Position numbers and translations under genes: made by a program
The notes under the pieces: generated by a model
What the model was told of the DNA's origin: nothing
Seen by the model: the letters and a program-made list of their open reading frames with translations, nothing else
Database searches by the model: none
Origin: Nothophoma quercina
Lineage: Eukaryota; Ascomycota; Dothideomycetes; Pleosporales; Didymellaceae
Length of the DNA: 64,000 bases
Direction of reading: 5' to 3'
NCBI GenBank assembly: GCA_021642125.1
Contig: JAKIXB010000008.1
Location: forward strand, 620,001-684,000
In this document: positions 35,383 to 46,542 of the stretch, piece by piece
How positions within the stretch are numbered: position 1 is the first letter of the stretch
Layout of the letters: every line of letters begins with the position of its first letter

Positions 35383-37329
35383 CTACACCAGATACGTCTC
35401 CAACACATTCCCAACCCAAGCTCCCCAACCCTTCCGCCCGGCTGAAAGTACACCCTTCCCTGTCCCTTTCACGACCTCCATCTTCAGTCCCTTCTTCGCG
35501 CCATCACCCTGAGCGTCCCACCAGTCCTTCTCCGCGCTCTCCCTGGCGCGCTTAACAACCCTCTCCTCATCCTCCACCCTGTATAGATCACACTTCTCAC
35601 ACTCCTGACACTTCTCGCCCGGCCGCTCCCGAAAATGCTGACAAAAATGATGATATCCCTGTTCCGCGAGCCCCTGGCGACAGACATAGCACATGCTATA
35701 TCCACAAAGGCACACCAACTTATTACACCCCTCGCTCTTGACGAAGCCCAGATTGCACTGCGGACAGGTGCGTTTCACGGCGTCGGTGGTTGCGCGCTCG
35801 AGTGTAAGGCGCAGCGAGGTCAGCGCGCTAGAGAAGCAGGTGTGTGGGTCGTGCCAGGGGGCGGCGCAGGAGAGGCAGGAGGCTCGAGAGCAGTGCGGGG
35901 AGAGGCATTGGAAGCGGAGACCGCGCCGTTTGAGGTGGATTCGGCGTAGGGCGGATGCAAGCGGGGAGGGGAGCGGGATAGGGAGGAGGGTGACCAGGAT
36001 GGCGTAGAGGAGGACGACGGTGAGGACGAGGAGTTGCGTGGCTTTGAAGCAGAACAGGTCCACAAGGGGTACCGATGCGAGAGAGGCAAGGATGACAGGG
36101 CGCGGGCGGAGGCGTAGCTTTGCGAGGAGGTTAGCATCCGGCAGGGCGAGGTCGTCGAGCTCGGCGTAGGAACAAAAAGGGCATCGGGCTAGAGGCAGCT
36201 GGGACTTGATGAGTGCCTCGTTGTTGAAGCGCTCATCGAGCTTCTTGACATTGTCGTTGCCGTCCTTCTCTTCCAGTAGCGCACGGCGAACGAAGGTGAG
36301 CGGTATACATCCCGTACAGTCTCCGTCTACTATGGGCGCTATGCACCTGAGCGTGCAGAGCTCCGTGTCGATGTTCCGAGCCCAGCCTTGGTCATAGAGC
36401 GCAGCGTTGATAGCATGTCGAATGCAGCGGAAGCATATGTAGTGGCCGTCGAGATCGCACGTGGACATCTGCTCCAGGGTGTTTGGCATGAAGCAACATT
36501 CGCAGTCGTACATCTCATCCTCTCGCTCGGCCTCCTCTTCGTGCATCTTCCACGCCAGCTCCAAGTCTTGTTGTAGTTGCTCGTCCCGCTGTCTGGCTAG
36601 CTCAGGCATTATGAGGTTCTCGTAGAGCTCTCGATTCAGCTCATCGTCCTTGGTCTTAACGAGTAGCGGTGTACGTCGGCGGCCTGTTCTTGGGTCTGCA
36701 GCTGTCCACAGCACCAGTGGGTGGTCCTTCGCAGATGGCGCTTTTCGGCGCATGAGGAAGTTTGTGATGCTGGACCTCCAGCTCTTACTCGACAGACTCA
36801 GCAGCGTCGGCCGTGCCTGTGTGTAGCTCCAGTTGTACTCAGCCAATACCGCCCTAATGGTCGAATGGCTCAGACCTTTGAACTCCTGGTAGAGCGCCTG
36901 CTTCGCCGCCTCCTTGTATTGCCTCGAACGGAATGTATCCCCAAGCACCAAAGGTTTGCCGCGCGTGTCCTTGTCCGTGTCTCGTTCGCGGTACCTGTAC
37001 TTGTGCGCTGTTTCCCTCTGCTCTTCCTGCTCAGCAGGCATTCTGTAGCGCCCACGCACCCACTTGTCTCCGTGCTTCAGTAGCGCTTCTGTTATGACCT
37101 GCAGCCTGCTTTCCTCGCTAAAGGAAGACAGCATCTCGCGGAAAACTTCGGGCTGCACATTGGGGAAGATATCGGTGAGGGCTTGCAGGGAGGTATTGAG
37201 GTTTCGAAGATCTGTCTCCTCTGCAGCATCTTTGCGATATGAAGGTGGAGAGCCAGTCGCTTCTTGCGTGTCGGTCGAAGGACCTCGTAGTATCGCGGGG
37301 CGTACGAGGGAGGAGAAGACGGTGGCCAT
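35383..37329 (-). CDS. RBR (RING-IBR-RING) E3 ubiquitin ligase, RNF216-like
   Basis: A single exon of 648 residues. A CUE-like helical region lies at about 40-90. RING1 begins at C276 (C-E-C-C-F-M-P-N), the IBR at C383 (C-P-F-C-S-Y-A-E), and RING2 at C522 (C-P-Q-C), with the likely catalytic Cys535 in S-E-G-C-N-K. The C-P-F-C-S-Y-A-E start of the IBR is shared with RNF216/TRIAD3. Between the two halves of the IBR lies a strongly hydrophobic insert, about 410-452, that could span or dip into a membrane. The protein should transfer ubiquitin by a Cys thioester; substrates are unknown. It converges on the dehydratase gene. Confidence 0.9.
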   Translation of the reverse strand: MATVFSSLVRPAILRGPSTDTQEATGSPPSYRKDAAEETDLRNLNTSLQALTDIFPNVQPEVFREMLSSFSEESRLQVITEALLKHGDKWVRGRYRMPAEQEEQRETAHKYRYRERDTDKDTRGKPLVLGDTFRSRQYKEAAKQALYQEFKGLSHSTIRAVLAEYNWSYTQARPTLLSLSSKSWRSSITNFLMRRKAPSAKDHPLVLWTAADPRTGRRRTPLLVKTKDDELNRELYENLIMPELARQRDEQLQQDLELAWKMHEEEAEREDEMYDCECCFMPNTLEQMSTCDLDGHYICFRCIRHAINAALYDQGWARNIDTELCTLRCIAPIVDGDCTGCIPLTFVRRALLEEKDGNDNVKKLDERFNNEALIKSQLPLARCPFCSYAELDDLALPDANLLAKLRLRPRPVILASLASVPLVDLFCFKATQLLVLTVVLLYAILVTLLPIPLPSPLASALRRIHLKRRGLRFQCLSPHCSRASCLSCAAPWHDPHTCFSSALTSLRLTLERATTDAVKRTCPQCNLGFVKSEGCNKLVCLCGYSMCYVCRQGLAEQGYHHFCQHFRERPGEKCQECEKCDLYRVEDEERVVKRARESAEKDWWDAQGDGAKKGLKMEVVKGTGKGVLSAGRKGWGAWVGNVLETYLV

Positions 37330-37940
37330 GCTGCTGTGAGCGTCCTCAACGCTCCACTAGCAAATAAGTTTGGCGGTGCATCAGTGGTGCTGACGCTGCG
37401 AAGGTGACCTGAGTTGTAGAATGGCAAAGCGCAAATATTACAAAATGTATTAATAGGTATGCAGGGAAAGGGTCATGGTGTGGAGGTGGGTCGGTGCCGT
37501 TGCGCGGTCAGGAACGTTCAATCAATCAGCGCCTCCCATGACGCGTCTCTGTGGGTGTTCACGTGCGACCGTCATCCCTGGCACCTTGGAAGTTGTCTCA
37601 ACACCACGCCTTGACTTGCACGCATGCCTTTCCATTCGATGACAATCTGCTACACTGAAGAAAGCATTTAAGTATTCATCTTCATCTCGGCACTTTTCAT
37701 GACAAAGTCGGCAACGCTCACAACTTTACGTTAGATCATGAATTCGTTATTATACTGCATAGAAATATGTCCAGCCTAACATAAGTCAAAAGCAAACACT
37801 GTACCGCCTTTTTACTCAGTAGACTTACAATGCAAAGTAAAGGAATCCCTGTTCAAGACATCCCCCAAAAGCAACCTAAACTCCAGCTGCTGACCTTTTC
37901 GTATACTCTAATATCATCTTCAAATGTCAGAGACCGTCCC
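37330..37940. other. Intergenic, 611 bp
   Basis: It holds the promoter of the RBR ligase and the 3' flank of the permease, both on the minus strand. It is AT-richer than its surroundings around 37660-37850. No gene is seen. Confidence 0.45.
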
Positions 37941-39916
37941 TTACAATGTATGCGGGTCAACCTCCACAATAGGTCCAGTGTAGCTTTTTCTTGCGAAAAT
38001 GACATAGTACACAACCGAGAATGTTGCGACACCACCAGTAACCACAACCGCCCAGTTCATCATCTCGGCGGTAGGGTTCACCTGCGTGGGCCAAAAGCTG
38101 AAGAAGATTATCAGCAGTAGGTAACAGATCGCGACCGCATTGTTGGCGATACCAAGCGCGCCCTTGAGACGCCAGGGTCCCCAGGTTAGGCTGCGATCGT
38201 AGGCGTCCGTGTGTTGCGCCGATGAGGGGAAGATGGCTAGCTCTTCAGTATTGCCGTCAAGATCGCCGCGCACCCGGCGCCAGAAGAGCAAGCCGATGGC
38301 AAGGAGGTAGGAGAGGTAGAAGCCTTCGAGCACGAGCGAGATCGTACCGTTGAAGGCAGCGCTGTTACCGATGTTAATCAAGGAGAGGAGAGCGGCGAAG
38401 ACTGTTACGACGAGGATGGCGACCACAGGGATGGTACTCCTCGAGTCGATCTGTGAGCCATCAATGATATGTCCGTGCATCAAATGGTACGTATGTGCTT
38501 ACAATGCTGAGAGCGTTGGAGAAAGGCAGACCTCTGTCACGAGCGAAAGACCATGTCATGCGTGATGCTGCAGCCAAGCAGCCCATGGCGCTACAGAACT
38601 CGAGGGCGATGATGATGCTAACCATGATAGTAGCACCGGCTGTGGAGCCTACAGCGGTGCGGAAGATGCGGATAAATGGAGACAGTGGAGACACCTCCTC
38701 AAGCAGGCCTGAAATATCGGTCGCGCTGAAGAGAACTGCGAGAAGCAAGCCAACAGCGAGCGTCCCATTGATTCCAAGACTCATGAGCATCGACCGGGGA
38801 ACATCCTTGCTGGCGTTCCTGACTTCTTCTGACATCTACAAAAATTAGACGCGATTTGAACGTCAGGAGAGGACTAACCCACATGTACAACAGAGTCGGT
38901 TCCTACGAACGCAAGAGCATTTCCTTGGAGACCAACGAAGAAAGCCAGTGCCTGAGTTGGCCATTGCCCTTTGTTGTGAAACGTAGTGAAGATATCCTTT
39001 GCAGTGTTATGAGCGGGTGTGAGATACACCAACGGTACCAAGATACCGAAGAAGCCCAGAACGTGGACAATAAGAACAATGACTTCGATAGTCGGCAAAG
39101 CTCCACTGACAAACACGTTGATGAAGACGCACAGCATCAAAATAGCCCACAAGAGTAATGTGGCGTGCCAGTTCTCTCGTACGTAGGACTCAGGGTTGTT
39201 CAGACTGGCTAACTGGAGGACCAGATCGGAGACGAAGAAGCAGACTGACGTGAGAGCCGCGATCCAGCCGATGACAGTGAGCCAACCTTTACAAATGGAT
39301 TAGCGAGAGACCTCGTGATGGGATTCAGGAGGGAGTGTGAAGTACCGGTGATGTAACTGAAGAACCGCTTGTTCGACTTTGGGGCTAGCAATGACACCCA
39401 ATGATACTGGCCTCCTGCAGTGGGCACGGCACTTGCTAGCTCACCAATGCAGATGAAGACTGAGAAATTGCCGAGCCAGATGAGTATGAAGCCATAGATG
39501 AGACCGGCAGGCCCGCCACTACTTGGATTAGTAACGTCTTTAGAGAGAGTTTAGAGGTGTGTCAACTCACTTTTGGAAGCCAGTAGCGAAGATGCTGCTC
39601 AACTGTCAGAAATGCTCCATTCACAAATATTCGAGTATCTTACACAAGCAGACTTTCCCATGTACACATCAGACCGCAGGAAAGACCTGTCATAGATACC
39701 AGGCCGAAGCGGCGCTGTCACGGTCAGCTCTGCGATGTTGCGTAGCAGGTGGATGCTAACCTTCAACACCTGCTTTTTACCCACTCGTTCCAGCTCATAT
39801 CGATCACGGTCGTCCTGGTTGTTTCCGGCTTTGAAGTCTGAGATCGAGTCCTTCTCCAATCGACGTCGCATCATGACATCCTTATCGAACGTCTGGAGCT
39901 CCATCTGCTTCTCCAT
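37941..39916 (-). CDS. Amino-acid/choline/GABA-type permease (APC superfamily)
   Basis: Seven exons (39916-39761, 39714-39644, 39594-39571, 39518-39346, 39286-38883, 38835-38503, 38450-37941) give 556 residues with about 12 membrane segments. The first reads R-R-F-G-L-V-S-M-T-G-L-S after a polar N-terminus. Family marks include G-G-P-A-G-L-I-Y-G, P-T-A-G-G-Q-Y-H-W-V, H-M-S-E-E-V-R-N-A and A-R-D-R-G-L-P. This is the ACT group that contains yeast Hnm1 (choline) and fungal GABA permeases, acting at the plasma membrane; the substrate cannot be told. The third exon is only 24 nt. Some acceptors (AAAG at 39287) are non-ideal but are the only ones that keep the family alignment. Confidence 0.88.
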
Positions 39917-41692
39917 CTCAAATAGCCGTTAGTCGACAACAACTGGTACGTTGAAGACCCAAGGTACAGTTAACAGCACCGCTGTTGCAATGACGTGCCG
40001 AATCTAAAGGGAACAGGCCAGCAGTTTGGAAAAGGAAAAACGGTACGTGGAAGGAAGATCGTGATACGGGACACATGCAATGCAAGTCAATCTTGATATT
40101 TATCCCCTTCGGAGGTAACGTGAACCATGTGTTCCGGCAAGAACGGTAGACAATGAGGACTAGGCGATATGGCTCGGCGCTGCAGTCAAGCGTTGAGAAG
40201 GCAAGCCGCTAAGACAGCACTCCGCGCAGCTGAAGCGTGTGTAGGCTCGCTGCAGTGACGGCGGCATCTCGACATATTGCACCGCATTCGTAGTTTGGGA
40301 GGAGCTGCTCGAGGCTGAACATTGATTCGATCACTGGGTTGCACAGCTGGGCGGTGGAAGCTGCAGAAAGCGGTGGCATGCATCGGAGCGTTGCCCCTTG
40401 CTCCCATGTCTTCCCAGGTGGCAGCCATGGTTGTTATTCCTGCTTGATTACGTTCTTCGTCTATCTCGAAATCAAAGGCCATGCATGGGGAGGCTCGGCA
40501 GCACCTTGAACCGAGCTGCATCGTCTCCCAATTCGAATAGTGGCTTCACCACTCACGCTCGATGTGAGCGAAGGGGCGGCGGCTTCATCAGTGGATACGG
40601 CGGAATGACGGAAGGGGCCCAGGTTGTCAATAGTGAGATCTGCATCGTACGGAACTGAGCGACAGCATAGCGTTGTTGGACAGGCGGCATGCTGATGGAG
40701 ATGAAGGCATGGATTAAGTGGCAACAGAAACGGCTGCCAGTCCCGTTTGATTAGACCTGTAGGCTCCCCGCAGACGGGTTGTAGGACGAGCCAGGGCGAT
40801 ATCCTGGTAAACGAGGTGGTTGGGGAGGAGAATGAAGGGATGGTGCGACCTTGTGGGACGCTATTGATGTGTTTAGTCATCCGGCACCACGTGGGCTTTC
40901 TGCATCACTCGACTCTTTTTGGCTGCACCTACATTGCCAACGGCTTCTCATGGCAACTCTTGGGACGAGGGAACAGAGGCTTCCGTACCTCGAATCATTG
41001 TAGACCGATACGAAGTGTCAGCGCAAGGCTGTAGGAATTAAAGAAACTCGGTCGCTGACCGGTTCTCGGTTGGCCGCCAATTCTCCGTGTGCATCGCCAC
41101 CTGCACGTTGCAGCGTCACTTGCGAGCACCACAGCACTCGGCTACCTGCGCAGACATCAATCGCGTGTACAGCAAAGTTTGAAGGCATGCCCGGTCGTTT
41201 GCTTGCATCTGGATGCGTGCAGCCAATGGCTTGAGGGCGTCAACTTCTCCGTGTCGCTTCCGAGACCCCTATCTCGCACATCGCACGAGATACAATGCCC
41301 AAGCAGTGCACAAGGCTTGGACAGCAGCAAGCGCTGTCTTCATACGCGCAGCTGCCCCACAACGATCATCTACCGTGTACCTGTCACTGCCATAGCTAGA
41401 CTAGATGAGGCAGTTCGAATCACGATCCTCGACGAAGGCTTTGGTGCCCGCGGCCTTTGGACCGAGACAATAGCATTCCAGATCAAATTAAGGGACTTGA
41501 GGCGGACTTATTGGCACGGAAGTAATGTGTGGTGCTTCAGACTGATTGCACAACCTCCAGATCACACTGCTACGGCTACACATGCTTCGAAGCAGGCTGG
41601 ACGTCACTTGTGGAGGACGAAGCGTACACAAGGGTATACCAAGGGTCGTTGTCAATAAGAAATCGATGAATTGATCAAAGAATGTAAGCTAA
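39917..41692. other. Intergenic, 1.8 kb
   Basis: The left part is the permease promoter. A 189-codon frame at 41089-41658 starts at GTG, has no hydrophobic or domain pattern and I reject it. I see no further gene, repeat or RNA. Its length is above average for the window, so an undetected small or broken gene is possible. Confidence 0.4.
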
Positions 41693-43187
41693 TTACCTCA
41701 AGACTTTGATCTCATCGATCGAAGCCTCTCTGCTCTGTCGTTGGGCCTCCTCCCACTCGGCAGTGATAGCTGTGGTCTTCAAGATCTTGGAATCACTCCC
41801 TATACTGTCTGTCTCCCACTTCTTGTCCTTTTCGGACTTGATACGCATAGCCGTTATTTCGACGTCTATTCGTCCATCCGTTCTGCGAGGACCGCCCGGT
41901 ACACCAGACGCTGAATTGGAATGGGTTGTTCTGTCCTGCGAAAGCATAGGCAGGAATCGCTTCATGCCACTATCATTCCGGCTCTTTCTACTCTGTGGTC
42001 TGCTTCGTGGGCTCGTAGCATCGGTCTTTGAGTCCGTGCTGCTGAGCTGATATGACCCACCCTTTCTGCGCGAATAGCCCAGTTCGGAAGGTGTGTTTTT
42101 GCGACGCATTTCGTCGGATCCGTATAGACCTGAGGGAATAGACTCGAGGAGTGGACGAAGGTAGGGAACGCAGGATGTGATAATGGTGATACACTCAATA
42201 ATCTGTGTCATGAGCGTCCACTTCCAGAGACCTCGAGTCGGGTCAGAAGAGGAGAATCCACTGATGTAAGCCATCTGCACAGCGGTCGCAATGATGTCTC
42301 TATGGTCTGTTAGCAGTGATGATTGAGAAGGGAAGAATCTATCATACAGCGATCGCGCACTGAAAAAGGTCAATATGGCCACCTTTTTCGCCATACTCAT
42401 CTGCAGCGTAACGATGATATGAACAGGAAACAGAATCAGCGCCAGATCAGTCAACATGTTGATGACTCCCATGCCCTGCCAGAAGGCAATCTGATTTGTA
42501 CGTCAGTAAGGTAACAAACAGCACGAGCATCGTTCAAACATACGAAGTCAACGCAGTCGCGCTCCAGATTGCCTGTACGCCATGGATACGTGCTCCCACA
42601 TTGGAACGACGTGACGAGGACTGACACGACACCCCAAAGCGCAATGAAGCCGGTTAGTCCAAAGCCCAAATGGCGATGCCGCTCAGATGCGGTGATGTTG
42701 ATAAGTAAAGATATGATGGACAGCTTCGCCAGAGCTAAAGTCGCAATGTACAGGATCTTGTTTGTATATTCGGCCTTAAGCGAAGGTGAGAATTCCATTG
42801 GAGAACGAGCGACAACACTGAACGCACCTGCAGGTAGACCTCAATCTCTCTCTCGCTCAGAGTTGAATATTCGCGGCCCAAGCCGTTAGTGACTTGGATG
42901 CTAACAGAAGCCCCTGACCCAATGCTGGTAATCTAGGCGCAGATCGTCAGTCTGGGGTATGCAACAGCGTAGTGAATCATTCTTACTAAAGCTAGAACAA
43001 CAAAACCATCATCGATATCAACTCGAGTCCGCCTCAGCGCACACTTGGTGATTAGCCTAGTAAATACCGCCAGCGCCGAAGTAATAAGTAGAATCCAGGT
43101 GACAACATTCAAAAACGGGCCCAAATCATCCCTAGACCCAGGCGCCCGCGGAATGGGATGATGGGAGGAAACAAACACGGCAGTCAT
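41693..43187 (-). CDS. Pth11-like integral membrane protein with fungal rhodopsin domain (first copy)
   Basis: Five exons (43187-42987, 42932-42828, 42774-42544, 42490-42348, 42299-41693) give 428 residues. Seven hydrophobic segments occur, with family marks: R-x-x-x-D-I-D-D-G-F in the second helix loop, N-G-L-G-R after it, F-W-Q-G-M-G-V-I-N near the fifth, and P-Y-L-R-P-L-L-E at the end of the seventh. A basic Ser-rich cytosolic tail of about 130 residues follows. The CFEM domain of true Pth11 is absent. Related proteins are numerous in plant-associated fungi and some sense surface or chemical cues; this one's ligand is unknown. Confidence 0.8.
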
Positions 43188-44185
43188 CGCATCGTTTGTC
43201 GACAGTTCGCCTGCAAACGCCGCGGAAAATGTGGATGAAGCGCCAGAACTCGAATGTCGAAATGACCAGTGCAGGAAGCGTTGTAGATGGAGGCGTCTGC
43301 GGCCAACTTCAGGCGCATCGCTTGAGAAATGTAAGGTTTCGCCAGGCAGACCGCCTGAGAAACAAACAACAGTATCCTTATCCGCCCTGATTTGACGGAC
43401 AAGTCAAATACGCGCTTCGTAACATCACAAGCTGAGTGGAGGGGTAGACGAGCTCGAAGTCGGGGGATGCCGTTGTACGCGGTTGTGCAGTGAACGATGC
43501 AAGGTCTTCCGACCAAAGTCGATCAACGGCGATGCTTCCACTTGTGGTCATATTTGTGTTACTAGTGTGGGCTTAGTTGTGGCTCGGATCTTGTTGGCTG
43601 ACAATGTAAGTACAATGAGTTGGTTCGGCAGCAACGCAGCCGAACGACAGCATCGCTTCGACGGTGACCCGTAAGTTTGTCTCAGCTGAGACGGATCAGC
43701 ATTGCGCCATCAGTAACAAACCTGCAGTCTGGCTGAGGGTCTCGAAGGGAGGGTGCGACCTTGTAACACTTCACTTCTAGCGCGGTAGCACAACATCTGT
43801 CGAGTAAGATTGGCAGATGTGGGTTCCCACCCACCGTGAAACATTTGACAACGCACCTCTGGAGGTACTGCCTAATCAAGAAGCGAGACAAGATTCAGTG
43901 GTCAAAGCACAGAGCTGTCAGATGATGTGTTCTATGACAGACCAGCATTTAAGCCCTAACCTTGTACGTCATCACGGGGTGGATGCAGTTCGGTAGCAGA
44001 AACAAAGTACCTGCAAGTGCTGTGCGAAAATACGTGATCGGAAGCGAAGTAGATTGCAGTGATAACCGCACATTGCGTGCATAGGTAGTCTAATATATTG
44101 ATGGTTCGACTAGGCTGTGGAACAGATGATGGCCTGCAGACTATCAGCATGGAAGACAAACGAGGAAGTGAAACAGACATACCAT
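43188..44185. other. Intergenic, 998 bp, with a doubtful micro-gene
   Basis: At 43616 on the plus strand an ATG opens M-S-W-F-G-S-N followed by 12 more residues and a GTAAGT-like donor at 43672. A CTGCAG acceptor near 43730 would join 19 codons to a stop. MSWF starts recall the CipC-like stress proteins, yet the rest does not fit. I see no other gene. Confidence 0.2.
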
Positions 44186-44383
44186 CTAACAGTTGATCAT
44201 CTTGGGGGGGTTGATAGTTGTCTTTGCGTTAGGCACGGCTCTTTCGTTGATTCTTGCTGGATCAGGGACAGTATCTGGCTTCTCGTCGTGTGGCTTCCAG
44301 CCGCACCACTTCGAGGGCGTGGGTGCGGCGACGATGCTGCTTACTAAAGCCAGCATGGAAAGAAGCATCAGAGTGGAGCGCAT
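44186..44383 (-). CDS. Small secreted protein, 65 aa
   Basis: The ATG at 44383 opens a textbook signal peptide (R-S-T-L-M-L-L-S-M-L-A-L-V-S-S-I-V-A-A), so I prefer it over upstream in-frame Met codons. The mature chain of about 44 residues is hydrophilic and Pro/Lys/Asp-rich, with two Cys (W-C-G-W near its start and one as the final residue) that could form a single disulphide. It contains no Lys-Arg processing repeats. The gene sits 0.7 kb from the UstYa-like gene on the same strand. It could be a small effector-like or precursor protein; neither is shown. Confidence 0.5.
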   Translation of the reverse strand: MRSTLMLLSMLALVSSIVAAPTPSKWCGWKPHDEKPDTVPDPARINERAVPNAKTTINPPKMINC

Positions 44384-45057
44384 GGTGGCTGAGCTTGTAA
44401 GCTGCTGGTCAAGCCTCATGTACGCAAACCCCTTGAACAATCTTCCCACCACATACCTTTGCAGACTTGAATACGAGAGTCGATGAGATGCTATTATGGA
44501 TGCTGGAAAGCCATCGCAAGTCTTTCAGGAAACCTGATATACTTCTCAGATGAGGCTGAGCAGTTGATCTTCTCGCGGTTCCGACATGTTGTAGCGCCTC
44601 ATGAGACTTGAGATTCCGAGATCTTGTTAAAGCGCATTCTCGTTGATTCGGGTTTTGGGGGCGCAATGAGCAATCCATGACCATGCCTCAGATACTTGAT
44701 GAGCACCGAAGCAAAGAGAAAAGGAATCTAACGCGCGGCGGAGCCTCACCGTAGCGTGAGCGTTCCATTTCCTGGCATCTGGTAGGCTCCAGTAATTGAC
44801 CTTGCTTCCGATGGAGGGTTATATTTGGGGCTGTGACAGACATTCGGTGTCTTCCATACACATGCTGTGTACCAGATGCTATGTTTGGGTGTATGATCAG
44901 CAGTCTTTGGGGCTATGAGCAAAAGGCAGATGGGCGTAGATTGCGATTAGATTATCGTGGCGGAGCAAGCGGGCGTATACTGCGCTTTCATTGGAGATGC
45001 GCTGCACGAAGTTTCCGACGTTGAAAAAGCCTCGCCGAAGCCGGCACACGTGCGGTC
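44384..45057. other. Intergenic, 674 bp
   Basis: It holds the promoter of the small secreted-protein gene and the 3' flank of the DUF3328 gene. No convincing frame or motif is seen. Confidence 0.4.
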
Positions 45058-45981
45058 CTAGAAGATGACCACTTCCTCGCCATCTTTCCGCTCATATGGG
45101 TCCTTGTGTCCATGATAATCAAAGTAAGCTTGCTGGATTGGCTCGTAAGGCGACCCGGGAGGGCAAAATGCAAACTGCTCAAGGGTGTTGGTGGCCTCAC
45201 GATAATCATTCAGCTTGAAGCAAGCATGCCGATCCAGCTGTGTGGCCCATTTCGTCATCTTGTCCCAGTCGCGGCATTTTCGGGTTTGGCCGTCGCCGAT
45301 ATGGTCTGCCAGAGCTGGCATGGGAGTGTCGTCCGCTGCGCACATTACTGTAGACGAAATGTTAGCAGCGATCTGAAACAGGCGTGAAGAAAGCTCACTG
45401 TCTTGGCGTAAACCATTCAGGCAATGATTGATGTGGTGGAAATCGAAGGTTTGATTGCCTCCATAGTGCTTCACCGTAATGGCCTTACGAATGTACTTCA
45501 CGCAATGCAGATCGTGAATTCCTTTCAGATAGTACAGGCTGCGCTCCGTGTCCCATGGGAATCGACCAGATGGAGGTAGTCCTGCTTTTCGGGTGAAATC
45601 ATCGTGAAGCGCTACTGCCATTGGATTGGTGTCGATGGCGTCCCAAGCTGCATCCATCTCTTGAACACTAATGCTGGGATCCCAGAATGATGAAATCGGC
45701 TCATAAGCAACAGGAGTGTCGAACGTTAGCCCGCTGTACAGCGTCTTGCTAGCACTGTTCGTCAAGATTCGCAGTTTCGCATTGTCCATCACCAGTAGCA
45801 CGTTCGCTGAGAGAGAAAGCAGCAGCAGTGACATGAAAGCGACAAAGGCGCGCGTGTTTGTTGGAATGATCTCCGTCGAGTTGTTGTTCCAGGCAATGCC
45901 ATCCTTCTCTTCCTCGAGCTGTCTCCGGATTTCTTCCTCCTCATCTGCGCTCACAGGTTGGTATTTGGGTGGTCGTTCCAT
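45058..45981 (-). CDS. UstYa-like DUF3328 membrane protein
   Basis: Exons 45981-45399 and 45347-45058 give 290 residues. The 51-bp intron (GTGAGC, GCTAAC branch, CTACAG) is a multiple of three without stops, so an unspliced reading of 307 residues is also open. Splicing restores L-R-Q-D-I-M-C-A-A-D, the usual family wording. A single membrane segment lies at about 44-66. The two HxxHC motifs of the family, H-D-L-H-C (156-160) and H-I-N-H-C (183-187), are intact. UstYa-type proteins catalyse oxidative steps, including cyclisation of ribosomal peptides such as ustiloxin, and also act in other pathways. Its substrate here is unknown. Confidence 0.88.
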   Translation of the reverse strand: MERPPKYQPVSADEEEEIRRQLEEEKDGIAWNNNSTEIIPTNTRAFVAFMSLLLLSLSANVLLVMDNAKLRILTNSASKTLYSGLTFDTPVAYEPISSFWDPSISVQEMDAAWDAIDTNPMAVALHDDFTRKAGLPPSGRFPWDTERSLYYLKGIHDLHCVKYIRKAITVKHYGGNQTFDFHHINHCLNGLRQDSELSSRLFQIAANISSTVMCAADDTPMPALADHIGDGQTRKCRDWDKMTKWATQLDRHACFKLNDYREATNTLEQFAFCPPGSPYEPIQQAYFDYHGHKDPYERKDGEEVVIF

Positions 45982-46542
45982 GTTGGTAGTGATGATGCTC
46001 TAGCAATGATGCTCTAGCGGAGTTAGGAAGGCAGCAGCATCTGCGGCAAAAGAAGGTTGCATCTCCGGTGTAACCGTATCACGCTTTCCTGCTGCCAATG
46101 TGGCTCAGTCGGTCAGTATACGCGCATTACGCCCAGCCATCTTTGCGCTCCGGAGCTCGGACCAGTGATGAATGAGAACGCGTTCAACCTCGCTGTTTGT
46201 CATCAGTGCCGAGTGGGCGGCTGTCTTAGCGCCGGGCGAAGCAAGGAAGGTCGCAAAGCAACCGAGATGGCATTGGTGATACGTGTGCAACCAGAATGCT
46301 GGAAGATGAGGGGGTTATCAGGTGTTTGCTGGTGAGTTGCCAAATGCTGGCTCGTCGCGCCGAGGCGCGCTAGGGTAGCAGCCTTAACCACAATAGCTCC
46401 TTCCTATTTGGGTGGGTATACCAAACACGGCAATTTACTAACATCCAATCCTGGTGCTTTTGTGTATCTCCGACTCCGCTGTTGCTTTCACAAGACGGCA
46501 GGTCAGTAACTCGACATCTTACTTCAGTGTGCCGATGTCGCT
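45982..46542. promoter_or_regulatory. Divergent promoter between the UstYa-like and GNAT genes, 561 bp
   Basis: The two genes start at its edges and point away from each other, so shared regulation is possible. A direct repeat of ATGATGCTCTAGC occurs at 45992-46018, just upstream of the UstYa-like start. No separate gene is supported. Confidence 0.45.

Noticed and set aside
40461..40880. A 139-codon minus-strand frame
   Set aside because: No recognisable composition or start context; it overlaps other equally random frames.
41089..41658. A 189-codon plus-strand frame in the 1.8-kb gap
   Set aside because: It starts at GTG, has no domain-like, secretory or membrane pattern, and no splice partner was found.
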